From an uncultured Eubacteriales bacterium (GTDB lineage: Bacteria; Bacillota; Clostridia; Tissierellales; Peptoniphilaceae), in the NCBI GenBank assembly GCA_900540185.1, contig UQFH01000001.1:124001-188000 (forward strand): 64,000 nucleotides of DNA. Reading direction: 5' to 3'. The position numbers and the translations under genes are program-made. The notes beneath the pieces were generated by a model, which worked only from the letters and a program-made list of their open reading frames with translations, ran no database searches and was not told the DNA's origin. Every line of letters begins with the position of its first letter. Within the stretch, counting starts at the first letter, position 1. Below are positions 1-9,009 of this stretch, piece by piece.

Positions 1-514
1 AGAGATGGAAAAAATCACTCAAAGTAAACCAGTGGTTCGCCCTCAATCTATTTTCCACAATCCAATCATGTATCTCGCTTGCGCTCTTGCCTTCGTTTTT
101 CAAATCATTTGCTGCATCAAGAATAAGCGCTTCTCCGCAAGACGCGGCAAGTGTGTCGGGAACATATACTCTCTTCTCACCTACTTCGTCTTCAATAAGT
201 TTCGCAGCCATAACGGCGTTGTTATATGTTCCTGAAAGTCCGCTCGAAAGATCCATATGGACTATATCGTATCCTTCATCAACATACTTCTTCCAATATT
301 CATAATAGCTCATGATAGGATTGCTGGACGTTGTCGGAAGTTTTCCCTCTTTCATAGTGTCGTATAAAAATCTCGGAGTTATGGTTTCATAATCGTCCCA
401 ATACTCTTTATCATCTATAACCACAATAGTCGGAATAAAAAGTATATCATTCTTTTCGAAATATTCTTTTGTCAAATCGACAGTCGCAGCTGCCGAAAGT
501 TTTACCGGTCTCAT
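1..514 (-). CDS. DegV family protein, partial (C-terminus beyond window)
   Basis: DegV proteins bind a fatty acid and act as carrier subunits for fatty-acid kinase in Gram-positives; the ligand here is not known. The reverse strand reads from an ATG at 514 behind GGAGG (spacing 4) and stays open to the window edge, about 171 codons. The family start 'KLSAAATVDLT', the TTSSNP segment and the hallmark DLSSGLSGTYNNA are all visible, followed by a cysteine-containing PDTLAASCGEA segment. The gene begins 15 nt after the MATE stop and is probably the last gene of an mscL-MATE-degV operon. The usual length is about 280 residues, so some 110 are missing because of the window edge, not through damage. 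Confidence 0.85.
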   Translation of the reverse strand, partial: MRPVKLSAAATVDLTKEYFEKNDILFIPTIVVIDDKEYWDDYETITPRFLYDTMKEGKLPTTSSNPIMSYYEYWKKYVDEGYDIVHMDLSSGLSGTYNNAVMAAKLIEDEVGEKRVYVPDTLAASCGEALILDAANDLKNEGKSASEIHDWIVENRLRANHWFTLSDFFHL

Positions 515-528
515 ATATCCTCCAAAAA

Positions 529-1902
529 TTAAATTATATCTCCCTCTTGTTCACATTCAATTTTAACCAGTTTAAATATCTTAAACAGGAAATAGAATAC
601 AATTATTGAACTTATAAAGTCACTCACGGAATATGCGTACCAAATGCCGTCTATTCCCATGTACATCGGCATTATATATATAAGTGGTACCAATATTAAG
701 AGTTGTCTCAATAATGACGTTGAAGACGCGATTCTCGGCCTTTTAACAGCTTGGAAAAACGAGGTACCTGTAATTGAAACTCCAAGAAAAATTGAAGCAT
801 ACATAGTTTTTCTTAGAGCAGGCGCAACCATTTCTAAAAGTTTCGGATCTGCATTTTCGTTTAAAAATATGCTTGAAATTTGATATGGGAATATCATAAT
901 AATTAAAAACACTACCACGCATATATATGTGGCATAAAGAGCGCCGATTTTATATGCTTTTGAAAGTCTTTCGTACTTCTTTGCGCCGTAGTTGTATGCA
1001 ATTATAGGTTGAATTCCTTGATTTATACCGAATAGCGGCATAAAGAATATATTCGTCACTGAGCCGACTATTGAAAGTGCAGAAATTCCAAGAGTTCCAC
1101 CATACTTTCTTACATTTATCGTTATTATACTTGTAACCATAGCATTTGCTATATTCATAAGAAAAAGCGGCATTCCGTTTTCAAGTATAAGAGATAAAAT
1201 TTTTCGGTCAAATCTCATGTATTTCGTGTCAAGCCTCAATGTATGTTTTCCCTTTATAAAGTGCATTAAAACCCATACCATACTGACATATTGTGAAATA
1301 ACGGTTGCCAATGCTGCACCTTTAACTCCCATTTTTAAACCGAAAATGAAAATAGGGTCTAAAATCGTATTTAAAATAACTCCGATAAGTATTGTGTTCA
1401 TCGCCGCTTTAGAGTCTCCTGAAGCTCTTATAAAGTTGTTTAAACCGAAACCGACGATTACAGCGGGAGCTCCGAATAAAACAATATCGAAGTATTCTTT
1501 TGCATATTGGTGGTTTTCCGGAGTACTTCCGACTAAATTTAAGAGATTGTCCGCAAAAATGTAAAAAAGTGTCGGCATTAAAATTGATAAAATAAGACAG
1601 AGTAAAAATGATGTATTTAAAAATTGCTCTGCTCTTTTACGATTGCCCTCACCGAGACTTATACTCATGAGCGTGCTGCCGCCTACCGATGCAAGCATTT
1701 GAAAACTCATGATTATAAACATTAAAGGAAGTGTAACATACACTCCCCCTATTGCAATCTCATTTACGCCCTGTCCTATAAAAACTCTGTCTATAATATT
1801 GTATAATGCATTTGCAAGCATTCCTATGATGCTTGGAATCGAGAGTTTCAGAACGAGGCTTTTAATTTCTTCAGTTCCCAGACCGTAGTCTTTATTTTCC
1901 AC
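529..1902 (-). CDS. MATE family efflux transporter
   Basis: Multidrug and toxin extrusion family: Na+- or H+-driven inner-membrane exporter, here 457 residues with twelve predicted hydrophobic spans, the normal length. The N-terminal motif 'LSIPSIIGMLANALYNIIDRV' and the matching second-half segment near residue 240 show the two-fold MatE repeat. The start is a GTG at 1902 with AGGAG seven nt upstream, inside the last codons of mscL, giving an 11-nt overlap and probable translational coupling. The substrate cannot be predicted. A second, frameshifted MATE gene lies at 53.5 kb. Confidence 0.93.
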   Translation of the reverse strand: MENKDYGLGTEEIKSLVLKLSIPSIIGMLANALYNIIDRVFIGQGVNEIAIGGVYVTLPLMFIIMSFQMLASVGGSTLMSISLGEGNRKRAEQFLNTSFLLCLILSILMPTLFYIFADNLLNLVGSTPENHQYAKEYFDIVLFGAPAVIVGFGLNNFIRASGDSKAAMNTILIGVILNTILDPIFIFGLKMGVKGAALATVISQYVSMVWVLMHFIKGKHTLRLDTKYMRFDRKILSLILENGMPLFLMNIANAMVTSIITINVRKYGGTLGISALSIVGSVTNIFFMPLFGINQGIQPIIAYNYGAKKYERLSKAYKIGALYATYICVVVFLIIMIFPYQISSIFLNENADPKLLEMVAPALRKTMYASIFLGVSITGTSFFQAVKRPRIASSTSLLRQLLILVPLIYIMPMYMGIDGIWYAYSVSDFISSIIVFYFLFKIFKLVKIECEQEGDII

Positions 1903-2329
1903 TGATGTCTCCTGTGCAGTGAGGACATTTTACAGCCCCGATTGGAATTTCTGTTTTACATAGAGGGCATATTTTTGTGGTAGGGTCTGCCGGTGCAGGT
2001 TGTTTCTTTGCTTTCATCATTGCTTTTACCATCATGAATATACAGAATGAAATAATCAAGAAATCCAAAACAGATTGAATGAATGCTCCATACTTGAGTA
2101 CTGCTGCCCCTGCTTCTTCAGCAGCTTGAAGAGTGTTATAACTTGTTCCGTCAAGCGAAACAAATAAGTTTGAAAAGTCCACTCCGCCGGTCAATTTTCC
2201 GATAAGAGGCATCAATATGTCATTTACAAGTGAAGTGACAATTTTTCCGAAAGCACCGCCGATTATAACACCGACTGCCATGTCGATGACGTTTCCGCGG
2301 TTAATAAATTCTTTAAAATCTTTTAACAT
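1892..2329 (-). CDS. mscL: Large-conductance mechanosensitive channel MscL
   Basis: Homopentameric membrane pore that opens under extreme tension and protects against hypo-osmotic lysis. 145 residues: N-terminal amphipathic helix (MLKDFKEFINRGN), TM1 around 14-40 with VIDMAVGVIIGGAFGKIV, periplasmic loop, TM2 around 85-105. The C-terminus ends in a small zinc-ribbon-like tail, CPLC (121-124) and CPHC (135-138), which replaces the usual helical bundle and is seen in a number of clostridial MscL proteins. The gene is first of the mscL-MATE-degV unit, with its own promoter at 2366-2394. Confidence 0.95.
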   Translation of the reverse strand: MLKDFKEFINRGNVIDMAVGVIIGGAFGKIVTSLVNDILMPLIGKLTGGVDFSNLFVSLDGTSYNTLQAAEEAGAAVLKYGAFIQSVLDFLIISFCIFMMVKAMMKAKKQPAPADPTTKICPLCKTEIPIGAVKCPHCTGDISGK

Positions 2330-2365
2330 AATTTTTCCTTTCCTAAATTATATTTTCACAAGTTT

Positions 2366-2394
2366 ATTATACACCATTGGGATATTTTTTTCAA
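2366..2394 (-). promoter_or_regulatory. mscL promoter
   Basis: TTGAAA, 17-bp spacer, TATAAT on the reverse strand, about 37 nt upstream of the mscL start. Its -35 box abuts that of the divergent rnhA promoter. Confidence 0.7.
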
Positions 2395-2423
2395 TTGCTT
2401 TTAAATTTTATATATTGTATAAT
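2395..2423 (+). promoter_or_regulatory. rnhA promoter
   Basis: TTGCTT, 17-bp spacer, TATAAT, 33 nt before the rnhA ATG. It is back-to-back with the mscL promoter, so the two polymerases should compete for the same -35 face. Confidence 0.7.
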
Positions 2424-2455
2424 TGAATAATCGATAATAAAGAAAGGCTGATATT

Positions 2456-3058
2456 ATGAAATACTATGCTGTAAAAAACGGAAAAGTTCCGGGAATTTAT
2501 AACAATTGGGATGATTGTAAAGAAAACATTCACGGCTTTAAAGGTGCCATTTATAAAAAATTTGACAACGAAGAAGACGCGATAAATTTTATGAAAGGCT
2601 CTGATTTAAACGAAAAATATATGAATAATTCTACAGAAATTGGCGAAGATGAAGCTATTTTATATGTAGATGGAAGTTTTAGACAAGCTGACAATACCTT
2701 CTCTTATGGATATGTACTAATTACAAAAGACAGTGAATTTGAAGGCTCTAAAAGATATAATATTCCATCTTTGGTCTCGTTTCGAAATGTCGCCGGTGAA
2801 ATTTTCGGCGCAGTTTACGGTATAAAAAAAGCGATGGAGCTAAACCTAAAAACAGTTTATCTTCATCACGACTACAGCGGTATAAGACATTGGGCTCTCA
2901 AAGAATGGAAAGCAAAAAATGAACTCACACAAAAATATCAGGCATTTTTCGATACTATAAAAAATGATATCAATGTAGAATTTATAAAAGTTAAGGCGCA
3001 TAGCAATATTGAAATGAACGAAAAAGTTGATAAGCTCGCAAAAGATGCGAAAATATAA
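2456..3058 (+). CDS. rnhA: Ribonuclease HI with N-terminal viroplasmin (hybrid-binding) domain
   Basis: Cleaves RNA in RNA:DNA hybrids (R-loops, Okazaki primers). 200 residues. Residues 1-47 form the caulimovirus viroplasmin/HBD-type hybrid-binding domain (YYAVKNGKVPGIYNNWDDC). Residues 65-200 are the RNase H fold with acidic residues D72 (YVDGSF), E115 (VAGEIFGA), D139 (LHHDYSGI) and D192 (KVDKLAKDA). It resembles the Bacillus halodurans-type RNase HI. The ATG follows AAAGGCTGATATT. It stands alone between its own promoter and a terminator shared with ribU. Confidence 0.93.
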   Translation: MKYYAVKNGKVPGIYNNWDDCKENIHGFKGAIYKKFDNEEDAINFMKGSDLNEKYMNNSTEIGEDEAILYVDGSFRQADNTFSYGYVLITKDSEFEGSKRYNIPSLVSFRNVAGEIFGAVYGIKKAMELNLKTVYLHHDYSGIRHWALKEWKAKNELTQKYQAFFDTIKNDINVEFIKVKAHSNIEMNEKVDKLAKDAKI

Positions 3059-3094
3059 AAGTGGTAACTGTCTAAAACAATTACCACTTTTTTA
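3057..3094. terminator. Bidirectional terminator between rnhA and ribU
   Basis: Inverted repeat AAGTGGTAA...TTACCACTT with T-runs on both sides, placed between two convergent stop codons. Confidence 0.85.
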
Positions 3095-3097
3095 TAA

Positions 3098-3751
3098 TTA
3101 TATTATTGCATATAGAATAAGTGCGAGCACTATGAGTCCTGCTGCAGCAATCAGAGAATTTCTAAGAGCGTGTTCTTGCGGCTCAACATGTTGCTCCAAC
3201 ACATTTGATTTTATTTTTAGTATTCTGCTGTAAAAAATTGCAACGAGTGCGGAATTTAAAAACCCTTTAATCAAGTTAAAAGGTAGAATTGCAGGAACTA
3301 AAAGTTTCACAACTTCAGAGCGTGGGATGTGCATATAAAACGGAGTTACAACCCAGTTCCATAAAAGCATCACAGCTGTCATAAGAAAAGTACTTACAAT
3401 CAATCCGATAACTACATTTTTTACGCTCTTCGATTTATGGAAGAAATAACTTGCCGGAATCAAAAATGCAAGAGTCGCAATAACATTCATCAATAGTCCG
3501 ATGAAGCCTGTGTCGGATACAGTAACCATCTCAATAACACTTACAATAACCGTAACAATTGTCGCAGGAATTATGCCGAACATAAATGAGCAAATGACCA
3601 AAACAAAATCCTTAGGGTCATACTTCAAAAATAGTACAATCGGAAATCTCCCTACAACCATTAGTGCATAGGCAAGTGCGGCAAACATCGCCAAACTTGT
3701 CATAGTCTTTACGTTGGATATACCAACTCTTCTTTCTGTCTTACTGTTCAT
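3098..3751 (-). CDS. ribU: Riboflavin ECF transporter S component RibU
   Basis: Substrate-binding membrane subunit of an energy-coupling-factor transporter for riboflavin. 217 residues with six hydrophobic spans. The N-terminal MTSLAMFAALAYALMVVGRFP and the following DPKDF segment are typical of RibU. The ECF ATPase and T subunits are not in the window and are usually shared by several S components. Substrate assignment rests on family resemblance plus the FMN riboswitch directly upstream. ATG follows AAAAGGAGG with an 8-nt spacer. Confidence 0.93.
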   Translation of the reverse strand: MNSKTERRVGISNVKTMTSLAMFAALAYALMVVGRFPIVLFLKYDPKDFVLVICSFMFGIIPATIVTVIVSVIEMVTVSDTGFIGLLMNVIATLAFLIPASYFFHKSKSVKNVVIGLIVSTFLMTAVMLLWNWVVTPFYMHIPRSEVVKLLVPAILPFNLIKGFLNSALVAIFYSRILKIKSNVLEQHVEPQEHALRNSLIAAAGLIVLALILYAII

Positions 3752-3798
3752 AAAAATAACCTCCTTTTGGGCAATAAAAAAACCCTATAAAAAGGGGA

Positions 3799-3909
3799 TC
3801 TTCCTTTTCATCCGGACTATACCGTCGGCTCAGGAATCTAACCTGATCTGCCATATTTGGCTCGTGGGCTTTACCACCGGTGAGGAATCTAACCTACCCC
3901 TTGAAGACA
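3799..3909 (-). promoter_or_regulatory. FMN riboswitch (RFN element) upstream of ribU
   Basis: The reverse strand carries the RFN core: CTTCAAGGGG, GATTCCTCACCGGTGGTA, AAGCCCACGAGCC, GATTCCTGAGCCGACGGT, ATAGTCCGGATG and the closing GGAAGAT. A CCCT...AGGG mini-hairpin followed by seven T (about 3780-3797) sits just downstream and could act as a terminator, though it is short, so control might be partly translational. FMN binding should switch off ribU. Confidence 0.95.
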
Positions 3910-3914
3910 AATAC

Positions 3915-3943
3915 ATTATACACCATCTTTACAATAAATGCAA
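3915..3943 (-). promoter_or_regulatory. ribU promoter
   Basis: TTGCAT, 17 bp, TATAAT on the reverse strand, immediately upstream of the FMN riboswitch. Confidence 0.75.
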
Positions 3944-3944
3944 C

Positions 3945-3972
3945 AAAAAAGAGAGATTTTACTCTCTCTTTT
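3945..3972 (-). terminator. Terminator of the cdaA-cdaR operon
   Basis: AAAGAGAGAG/TCTCTCTTT hairpin with a run of T on the reverse strand; it overlaps the last codons of cdaR. Confidence 0.85.
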
Positions 3973-5263
3973 CATCATTTTTGTCATTTTCTTTCTCATC
4001 CGTGTTTTCATTGTTATCATTTTGCTCATTTTCTTTTTCTACAACTTTTAAATCAATTGTCACGGGACTATTTAAAAAGATATTATCAGGATTTTTCTCC
4101 ACTTGCAGTTCATATTTTTGAACGCCCGGTAGAGCGTTTCCCATATCGCAGAAAAGCTTCAATTTCTTTTCGTCGAAATTCGTAACCTTGCTTTCTTCCC
4201 CGCTTATATCAACCGTATACACATCATCGACACTTGCATCATCAAGCTCCAATCCTTCAGGAAGGTTTGTGAAGTGAATTTGTGATCTGTCGATTTCAAC
4301 ACGTCTTATTGCAAAATTGTCAAGCAAAATATTTAAATTGTATTTTACATTTTCATCAACCGGCATAACTCCCTCAGGAATATTGAGTTTTACTTCCTGA
4401 CTGGTATTACCTTTAAGAGTTGAAAGGTCTATCGGCTCCGTCTCAATTGATTTCGGAATCTTCGTATCATTTAGCACCTTAAGTGTAATCGTCTTCGGCG
4501 TTATATCATAAGACCTCATATTTACAAGTGTCGGAAGTGTTCCGGTTGTCTTAAGTTCAATCGGCATAATTACTGTTTTAAAAATCGGAACTGAGATATC
4601 TATAACATTCGGAGTTGTTTCAATTGAAACCAATTCTTCGCCGTTTTCATCAACCGCTTTCACCGGATTCGAAACTGTAAAAGGCTCAGTTTTATCCGTT
4701 ATATCAACACTTGCAACGAGGCTTCTCACCTTGTCCAAAACATGTTGCGGTCCCTTTATTTTTACATGAGGAGACGAAGTTGTTATGTCTCCTATGATAT
4801 AATTTTCAAGCGGACTTCCGTTTGTGTCGATTTTTACAGCCATTTCACGCGTAATAACCCTGTCAATTGAAACGAGCACATCGCGTGGAGAAACGCTTTC
4901 AACCTGTACCGTTCCAGGGTTCGATTCAAACCTCGTGTCGACTCTAACTCTCGAGTCACCGACTCCGTATCCCTCAAGATCAGCTGTAGCATAAATGCTG
5001 CCTTGTCTTATTTTATCGAGATCGTTTTTCTTTCCGGATATTTTTATATTTACGAATTGCTCGCTTGGGCTTAGTAAAATCAAACCCTTTTGCTCAAGGC
5101 TTTCCATATTTTGAAAATTTACACGAACATTTCTTATCGTGATTGACTCGTTCGGATTTTCAACTCCCATTACATAGCTCCACAAAAGGATTGCAATAAC
5201 AAGCGACAAAATTTTGGCAAGCATATTGTTGTCTTTAAATTTATTTAAATTTGTCTTCTTCAC
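3959..5263 (-). CDS. cdaR: CdaR (YbbR-domain) regulator of diadenylate cyclase
   Basis: Membrane-anchored extracytoplasmic protein that interacts with CdaA and modulates c-di-AMP synthesis. A single N-terminal TM (MLAKILSLVIAILLWSYVMG) is followed by about four YbbR-type beta repeats and an acidic Glu/Asn/Lys tail. I start it at GTG 5263, not at an upstream in-frame start at 5326. AGGAGG lies 9 nt before the GTG, and the longer version would overlap cdaA by 86 nt with a basic leader of no family resemblance. The overlap with cdaA becomes 23 nt. About 434 residues. Confidence 0.9.
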   Translation of the reverse strand: MKKTNLNKFKDNNMLAKILSLVIAILLWSYVMGVENPNESITIRNVRVNFQNMESLEQKGLILLSPSEQFVNIKISGKKNDLDKIRQGSIYATADLEGYGVGDSRVRVDTRFESNPGTVQVESVSPRDVLVSIDRVITREMAVKIDTNGSPLENYIIGDITTSSPHVKIKGPQHVLDKVRSLVASVDITDKTEPFTVSNPVKAVDENGEELVSIETTPNVIDISVPIFKTVIMPIELKTTGTLPTLVNMRSYDITPKTITLKVLNDTKIPKSIETEPIDLSTLKGNTSQEVKLNIPEGVMPVDENVKYNLNILLDNFAIRRVEIDRSQIHFTNLPEGLELDDASVDDVYTVDISGEESKVTNFDEKKLKLFCDMGNALPGVQKYELQVEKNPDNIFLNSPVTIDLKVVEKENEQNDNNENTDEKENDKNDEKRE

Positions 5264-6152
5264 CCTTGTCCGCCTCCTCTTCAGTTGTAATGTTTTCATC
5301 CTCCGGTTCCTGTGATTTGAATTCATTGATAAATTTATTTAAAATTCCGCCTTCTTCAGGTTTCGGATTATAAATATCAATCAATTTCTTTCTCAATGTA
5401 TCTTCGTCCAAGTATCTCGAGATTTCGCCCGATTCGCATGTTGAAATTGCTCCCGTTTCTTCGGACACAACCACAACAAACGCATCACTCTTTTCACTTA
5501 TGCCAAGAGCCGCTCTATGCCTTGTTCCCAAGTCTTTCGAAAGCCTGTTGTTGTCGGTTATTGGAAGAAAACATGCCGCCGCTTTTACAATTTCCTTGTC
5601 AATAATTACGGCGCCGTCATGCAAAGGAGTGTTCGGGATGAAAATATTTATAAGAAGTCCCATAGAAACATAGCCTTCGATTTCGGTTCCCGTTTCAATA
5701 ACTTCCCCAAGTCCGGTTTTTCTTTGGATGACTATAAGTGCCCCGATTTTTTGTCTTGAAAGCGATGCACACGCCTGTACAATTTCTTCAACGGCAGGAT
5801 TCACCTGTCCTGCCTCCAAATTTTTAAATCTCGAGCCTATCAATTGCGACCTTCCTATAAATTCGAAAGCTCTTCTTATTTCCGGTTGAAAAATAACAAC
5901 AAGAGCAATAAGTCCTGCTCCCAAAACCCAATCCAGGAGCCATCTTAGAGTGTAAAGTTTAAACCAGCCGGAAAGCTTTGTGACAATGAGAAGAACAACA
6001 AGCCCTTTTGCAAGTTGTTCCGCTCTTGTTTGCTTCACCAATTTATAGGTATTATAAACAATAACCGCAATTATAAGGATGTCGATAACATTATTAAATT
6101 TAAAATTTAAAATTGTGTCCTTAATGGAACTCAAAAATCTAGCTCCGTCCAT
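5241..6152 (-). CDS. cdaA: Diadenylate cyclase CdaA
   Basis: Makes c-di-AMP from two ATP; the signal controls potassium and osmolyte transport and cell-wall homeostasis. 303 residues: three membrane helices within residues 20-90, then the DAC domain with catalytic DGA at 179-181 (LHDGAVII) and RHR at 211-213 (RHRAALG). The C-terminus beyond 270 is an acidic extension. Start ATG 6152 with AAGGAG five nt upstream, 15 nt after the pepF stop. The cdaA-cdaR pair is conserved in Firmicutes; the usual third partner glmM is absent here. Confidence 0.96.
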   Translation of the reverse strand: MDGARFLSSIKDTILNFKFNNVIDILIIAVIVYNTYKLVKQTRAEQLAKGLVVLLIVTKLSGWFKLYTLRWLLDWVLGAGLIALVVIFQPEIRRAFEFIGRSQLIGSRFKNLEAGQVNPAVEEIVQACASLSRQKIGALIVIQRKTGLGEVIETGTEIEGYVSMGLLINIFIPNTPLHDGAVIIDKEIVKAAACFLPITDNNRLSKDLGTRHRAALGISEKSDAFVVVVSEETGAISTCESGEISRYLDEDTLRKKLIDIYNPKPEEGGILNKFINEFKSQEPEDENITTEEEADKGEEDKFK

Positions 6153-6167
6153 TTCTACTCCTTAAAA

Positions 6168-7961
6168 TTAGATAAGTGTTTTAAATTCTTCCAAAAATTC
6201 CTTAAACATTTGAATTGCGTCTTCAATTGGTTGCGGACTGTTCATATCGACTCCCGCTCTTTTTAGAACGTCGATAGGATCCATTGACGAACCGGATTTT
6301 AAGAATTCAAGATATAAATCTCTTTCCTTTTCTCCGCCTTCCATAATTCTCTTTGCAAAGCTTAATGCAGCAGAGATGCCCGTAGCGTATTGATATACAT
6401 AGAAATTATAATAGAAATGCGGAATTCTTGACCATTCATATTTTATAATTTCATCCTTTTCCATATGCGGTCCGTAGAACTTTTCATTCAATTTGCCGTA
6501 TTCTTCACTCAAGAAATCAGCCGTGAGTGAGCCGTTCTTTTCAAATTCTTTGTAAATCAAATCTTCGAAAATTGCAAATTGTGTTTGTCTGAAAAGTGTT
6601 CCCTTGATTGTATCCAAGAAGTGGTTAATTACATACTTTCTTAGGTTTTTATCGGTCCACTTGTTGAGAAGATAATATGTGAGCATGCTTTCGTTCATTG
6701 TCGAAGCAACTTCGGCAACGAAAATCGAGTAGCCGCTGTAAACATACGGTTGATTCTTGCATGAGTTGAACGTGTGCATAGAGTGGCCCATTTCATGCGC
6801 AACTGTAAATACATTGTCGAGTGTTCCATGGAAGTTTAAAAGAACGAACGGCATTGTTCCGTATCCTCCGCTTGAATAAGCTCCTCCGCGTTTGCCCGGT
6901 GTTTCGTATACATCGCACCATCTGTCTTCGAATCCCTTCTTAAGATTTTCGATATATTCATCACCAAGCGGCTTCAAAGCATCCAAAACCATATCTCTGC
7001 TTTCTTCAAATGTGAATGACAAATCGACATCGTTGACAAGATTGGAATATACGTCGTACATATACATCTTATCAAGTCCAAGCACTTTCTTTCTTACAGC
7101 CATATATTCATGAAGCGCCGGCAAATTATTTATTACAGTTTCTGTGAGCTTGTCATAAACACTTATTGGAATTGCGTTGTTGAAAAGGGCTGCTTCTCTA
7201 GCCGTATCGAAATTTCTCATTCTTGCAACTGTAACATTTGACTTGACCGTTCCTTCAAGTGTAGATGCGAGCGTATTAATATGCTTTTCAAATTCACCGT
7301 AATATTTCTTGTAAACTTCTTCTTTTACATCTCTCGGTTCTTTTTCGAGAAGCGGTACAAAGTTACCTTGTGTAATTTCAACATTTTTTCCATTTATATT
7401 AACACTTGGAAAACTCATATCCGCAACAGTGAGCATGCTGTATGATTTTTCAGAAGAATTGAATACAGGGCTTAGTGCTGACATCATATTTTCTTCTCTT
7501 TCACTCAAAGTATGCGGTTTGAATTTTAAAATATCATCAAAATATTTTTCATATGTTTTTAAGCCTTTTTCTTCTTCAAAATACTTTTCAAAATCTGCTT
7601 TTGTATATTTTAAAAGTTCAGGATTTTCAAAGCTCACAGCTTGGCTGTATTTTGAATAGAGCCCTTCAAGTCTTCCGTCAAGAGCTTGATACTTTGAATC
7701 CCTGTTGTTTTCGTTGAAACGATTTGAAATATATGTGCCGATTTTTGTAAGTAAAATTTCAAGTTCATCTTTTCTTGTCAAATATGAATAAAGAGTTTCG
7801 GCGCTTTCCATGAGTTTTCCCTTGAACTCTCTTAACTCTGAGAGCCCTGATTCAAACTCTTTCATGTCCTTTTCCAAAAGTTCTTCGTTTTCATAGAGAC
7901 TCTCTAAATTCCATTTGTAATCTTTTTCGATTTCTTTTCTGTCATTAAATGTAAAATTCAT
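6168..7961 (-). CDS. pepF: Oligoendopeptidase F
   Basis: Cytoplasmic M3 zinc peptidase that cuts short peptides, about 7-17 residues. The zinc-binding motif is HEMGHS (VAHEMGHSMHTF), with a downstream glutamate in the AEVASTMNESML segment. About 597 residues, normal for PepF. The preferred start is ATG 7961 (MNFTFNDRKEI), directly after GGGAGG and overlapping the nth stop as ATGA. An in-frame upstream start at 7988 lies inside nth. Fourth gene of the coupled run DUF503-nth-pepF-cdaA-cdaR. Confidence 0.95.
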   Translation of the reverse strand: MNFTFNDRKEIEKDYKWNLESLYENEELLEKDMKEFESGLSELREFKGKLMESAETLYSYLTRKDELEILLTKIGTYISNRFNENNRDSKYQALDGRLEGLYSKYSQAVSFENPELLKYTKADFEKYFEEEKGLKTYEKYFDDILKFKPHTLSEREENMMSALSPVFNSSEKSYSMLTVADMSFPSVNINGKNVEITQGNFVPLLEKEPRDVKEEVYKKYYGEFEKHINTLASTLEGTVKSNVTVARMRNFDTAREAALFNNAIPISVYDKLTETVINNLPALHEYMAVRKKVLGLDKMYMYDVYSNLVNDVDLSFTFEESRDMVLDALKPLGDEYIENLKKGFEDRWCDVYETPGKRGGAYSSGGYGTMPFVLLNFHGTLDNVFTVAHEMGHSMHTFNSCKNQPYVYSGYSIFVAEVASTMNESMLTYYLLNKWTDKNLRKYVINHFLDTIKGTLFRQTQFAIFEDLIYKEFEKNGSLTADFLSEEYGKLNEKFYGPHMEKDEIIKYEWSRIPHFYYNFYVYQYATGISAALSFAKRIMEGGEKERDLYLEFLKSGSSMDPIDVLKRAGVDMNSPQPIEDAIQMFKEFLEEFKTLI

Positions 7962-8611
7962 AATTCCTCCCTTTTTTTGTACAAACAATATTCATTTACC
8001 GGACATTCATTGCAGTTTGGATTTCTTGAATAACAAATCCGTCTGCCATGAAAAATAAGTACATGGTGCATCTGAGTCCAAATTTCTTCCGGCAATTTCT
8101 TCCTTAAAGCCATTTCTGTCTTTTCAACCGTCTTTTCGTTTGAAAATCCAATTCTGTTCGAAACTCTAAACACATGAGTGTCGACCGCAATACCAGGCAC
8201 TCCGAAACAATTTGATAAAACAACATTCGCAGTCTTTCTCCCGACTCCCGGAAGAGAGACCAAATCATTCATATTGTTCGGAACCTCGCCGTCAAACTTA
8301 TCCAAAATAATTCTCGACGCCTCAATAATATTTTTCCCTTTCATGTTAAAAAATCCCGCACTCTTTATATAATTCTTCAAATCAGAAAGTCCGAGTTCCA
8401 GCATTTTTTCCGGCGTATTTGCAACTTTGAAAAGTTCTTCTGTGATTAAATTTACCCGAACGTCTGTGCACTGTGCCGAAAGAATTGTTGCAATCAAAAG
8501 CTCATATGGCGATTCATGCACAAGTTCGCAATGCGCATCGTGATGATATTCCATAAGTATTTTAGAAACTTCCTCAATTTCTTTTTTATTTAAAATATAT
8601 CTTTTTCTCAC
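7958..8611 (-). CDS. nth: Endonuclease III
   Basis: DNA N-glycosylase/AP lyase for oxidised pyrimidines in base excision repair. 217 residues. Helix-hairpin-helix with catalytic lysine (LPGVGRKTANV), catalytic aspartate in VDTHVFRVSNR, and a C-terminal [4Fe-4S] site with Cys spacing X6-X2-X5 (CYSRNPNCNECPVNEYC). Starts and ends in ATGA overlaps with DUF503 and pepF. Ends with TGA, evidence that TGA is a normal stop in this genome. Confidence 0.97.
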   Translation of the reverse strand: MRKRYILNKKEIEEVSKILMEYHHDAHCELVHESPYELLIATILSAQCTDVRVNLITEELFKVANTPEKMLELGLSDLKNYIKSAGFFNMKGKNIIEASRIILDKFDGEVPNNMNDLVSLPGVGRKTANVVLSNCFGVPGIAVDTHVFRVSNRIGFSNEKTVEKTEMALRKKLPEEIWTQMHHVLIFHGRRICYSRNPNCNECPVNEYCLYKKREEL

Positions 8612-8889
8612 AAAAACTCCTTCTCCACATCCACAATTTCAAGCATAAAATTTGATTCTATAAAATTAATCACATTTTGATAAATTTCGTCGAGATGTTT
8701 ATAGTCATTTGAAACTGCCGAAAATCCGATTTCAAGTGTTGTAAGAGAATCCATACTGCCTGTTTCGGCAATCGAAATATTAAATTTATTTTTAAGTCTT
8801 TCGATTACTTTCCTTCTTATGCTTCTTTTTTCTTTCAAACTGAAAACTTCATACAGTCTGAACACAATATTAACTGCAATAACTCTCAT
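8608..8889 (-). CDS. DUF503 family protein (YlxP-like)
   Basis: Small conserved protein of unknown biochemical role, often beside translation or ribosome-maturation genes. About 93 residues; the family pattern 'SLKEKRSIRRKVIERLKNKFNISIAE' spans residues 15-40. I start at ATG 8889 behind GAGGTG; a TTG twelve nt upstream (8901) would run through the ribosome site. First gene of the nth-pepF-cdaA-cdaR unit. A -10-like TATAAT lies about 25 nt upstream, with only a poor -35. Confidence 0.85.
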   Translation of the reverse strand: MRVIAVNIVFRLYEVFSLKEKRSIRRKVIERLKNKFNISIAETGSMDSLTTLEIGFSAVSNDYKHLDEIYQNVINFIESNFMLEIVDVEKEFL

Positions 8890-8976
8890 AAAACACCTCA
8901 ACCTATAATTTAATTATACCCCATTTTACGAACAAATTAAAGCAAAAAACATATTTAAATAAATATCGTTATATGA

Positions 8977-8982
8977 TATAAT
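8977..8982 (+). promoter_or_regulatory. -10 element of thyX
   Basis: TATAAT with no good -35. It lies so close to the ATG at 8992 that a transcript would begin almost at that codon, which favours the TTG start at 9010. Confidence 0.45.
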
Positions 8983-9009
8983 TAAATATAAATGAAAGGG
9001 GGAACAAAA

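Noticed and set aside
3880..4185. Plus-strand ORFs over the FMN riboswitch and the cdaR 3' end
   Set aside because: They are antisense shadows of a riboswitch and a coding gene, with no ribosome site.
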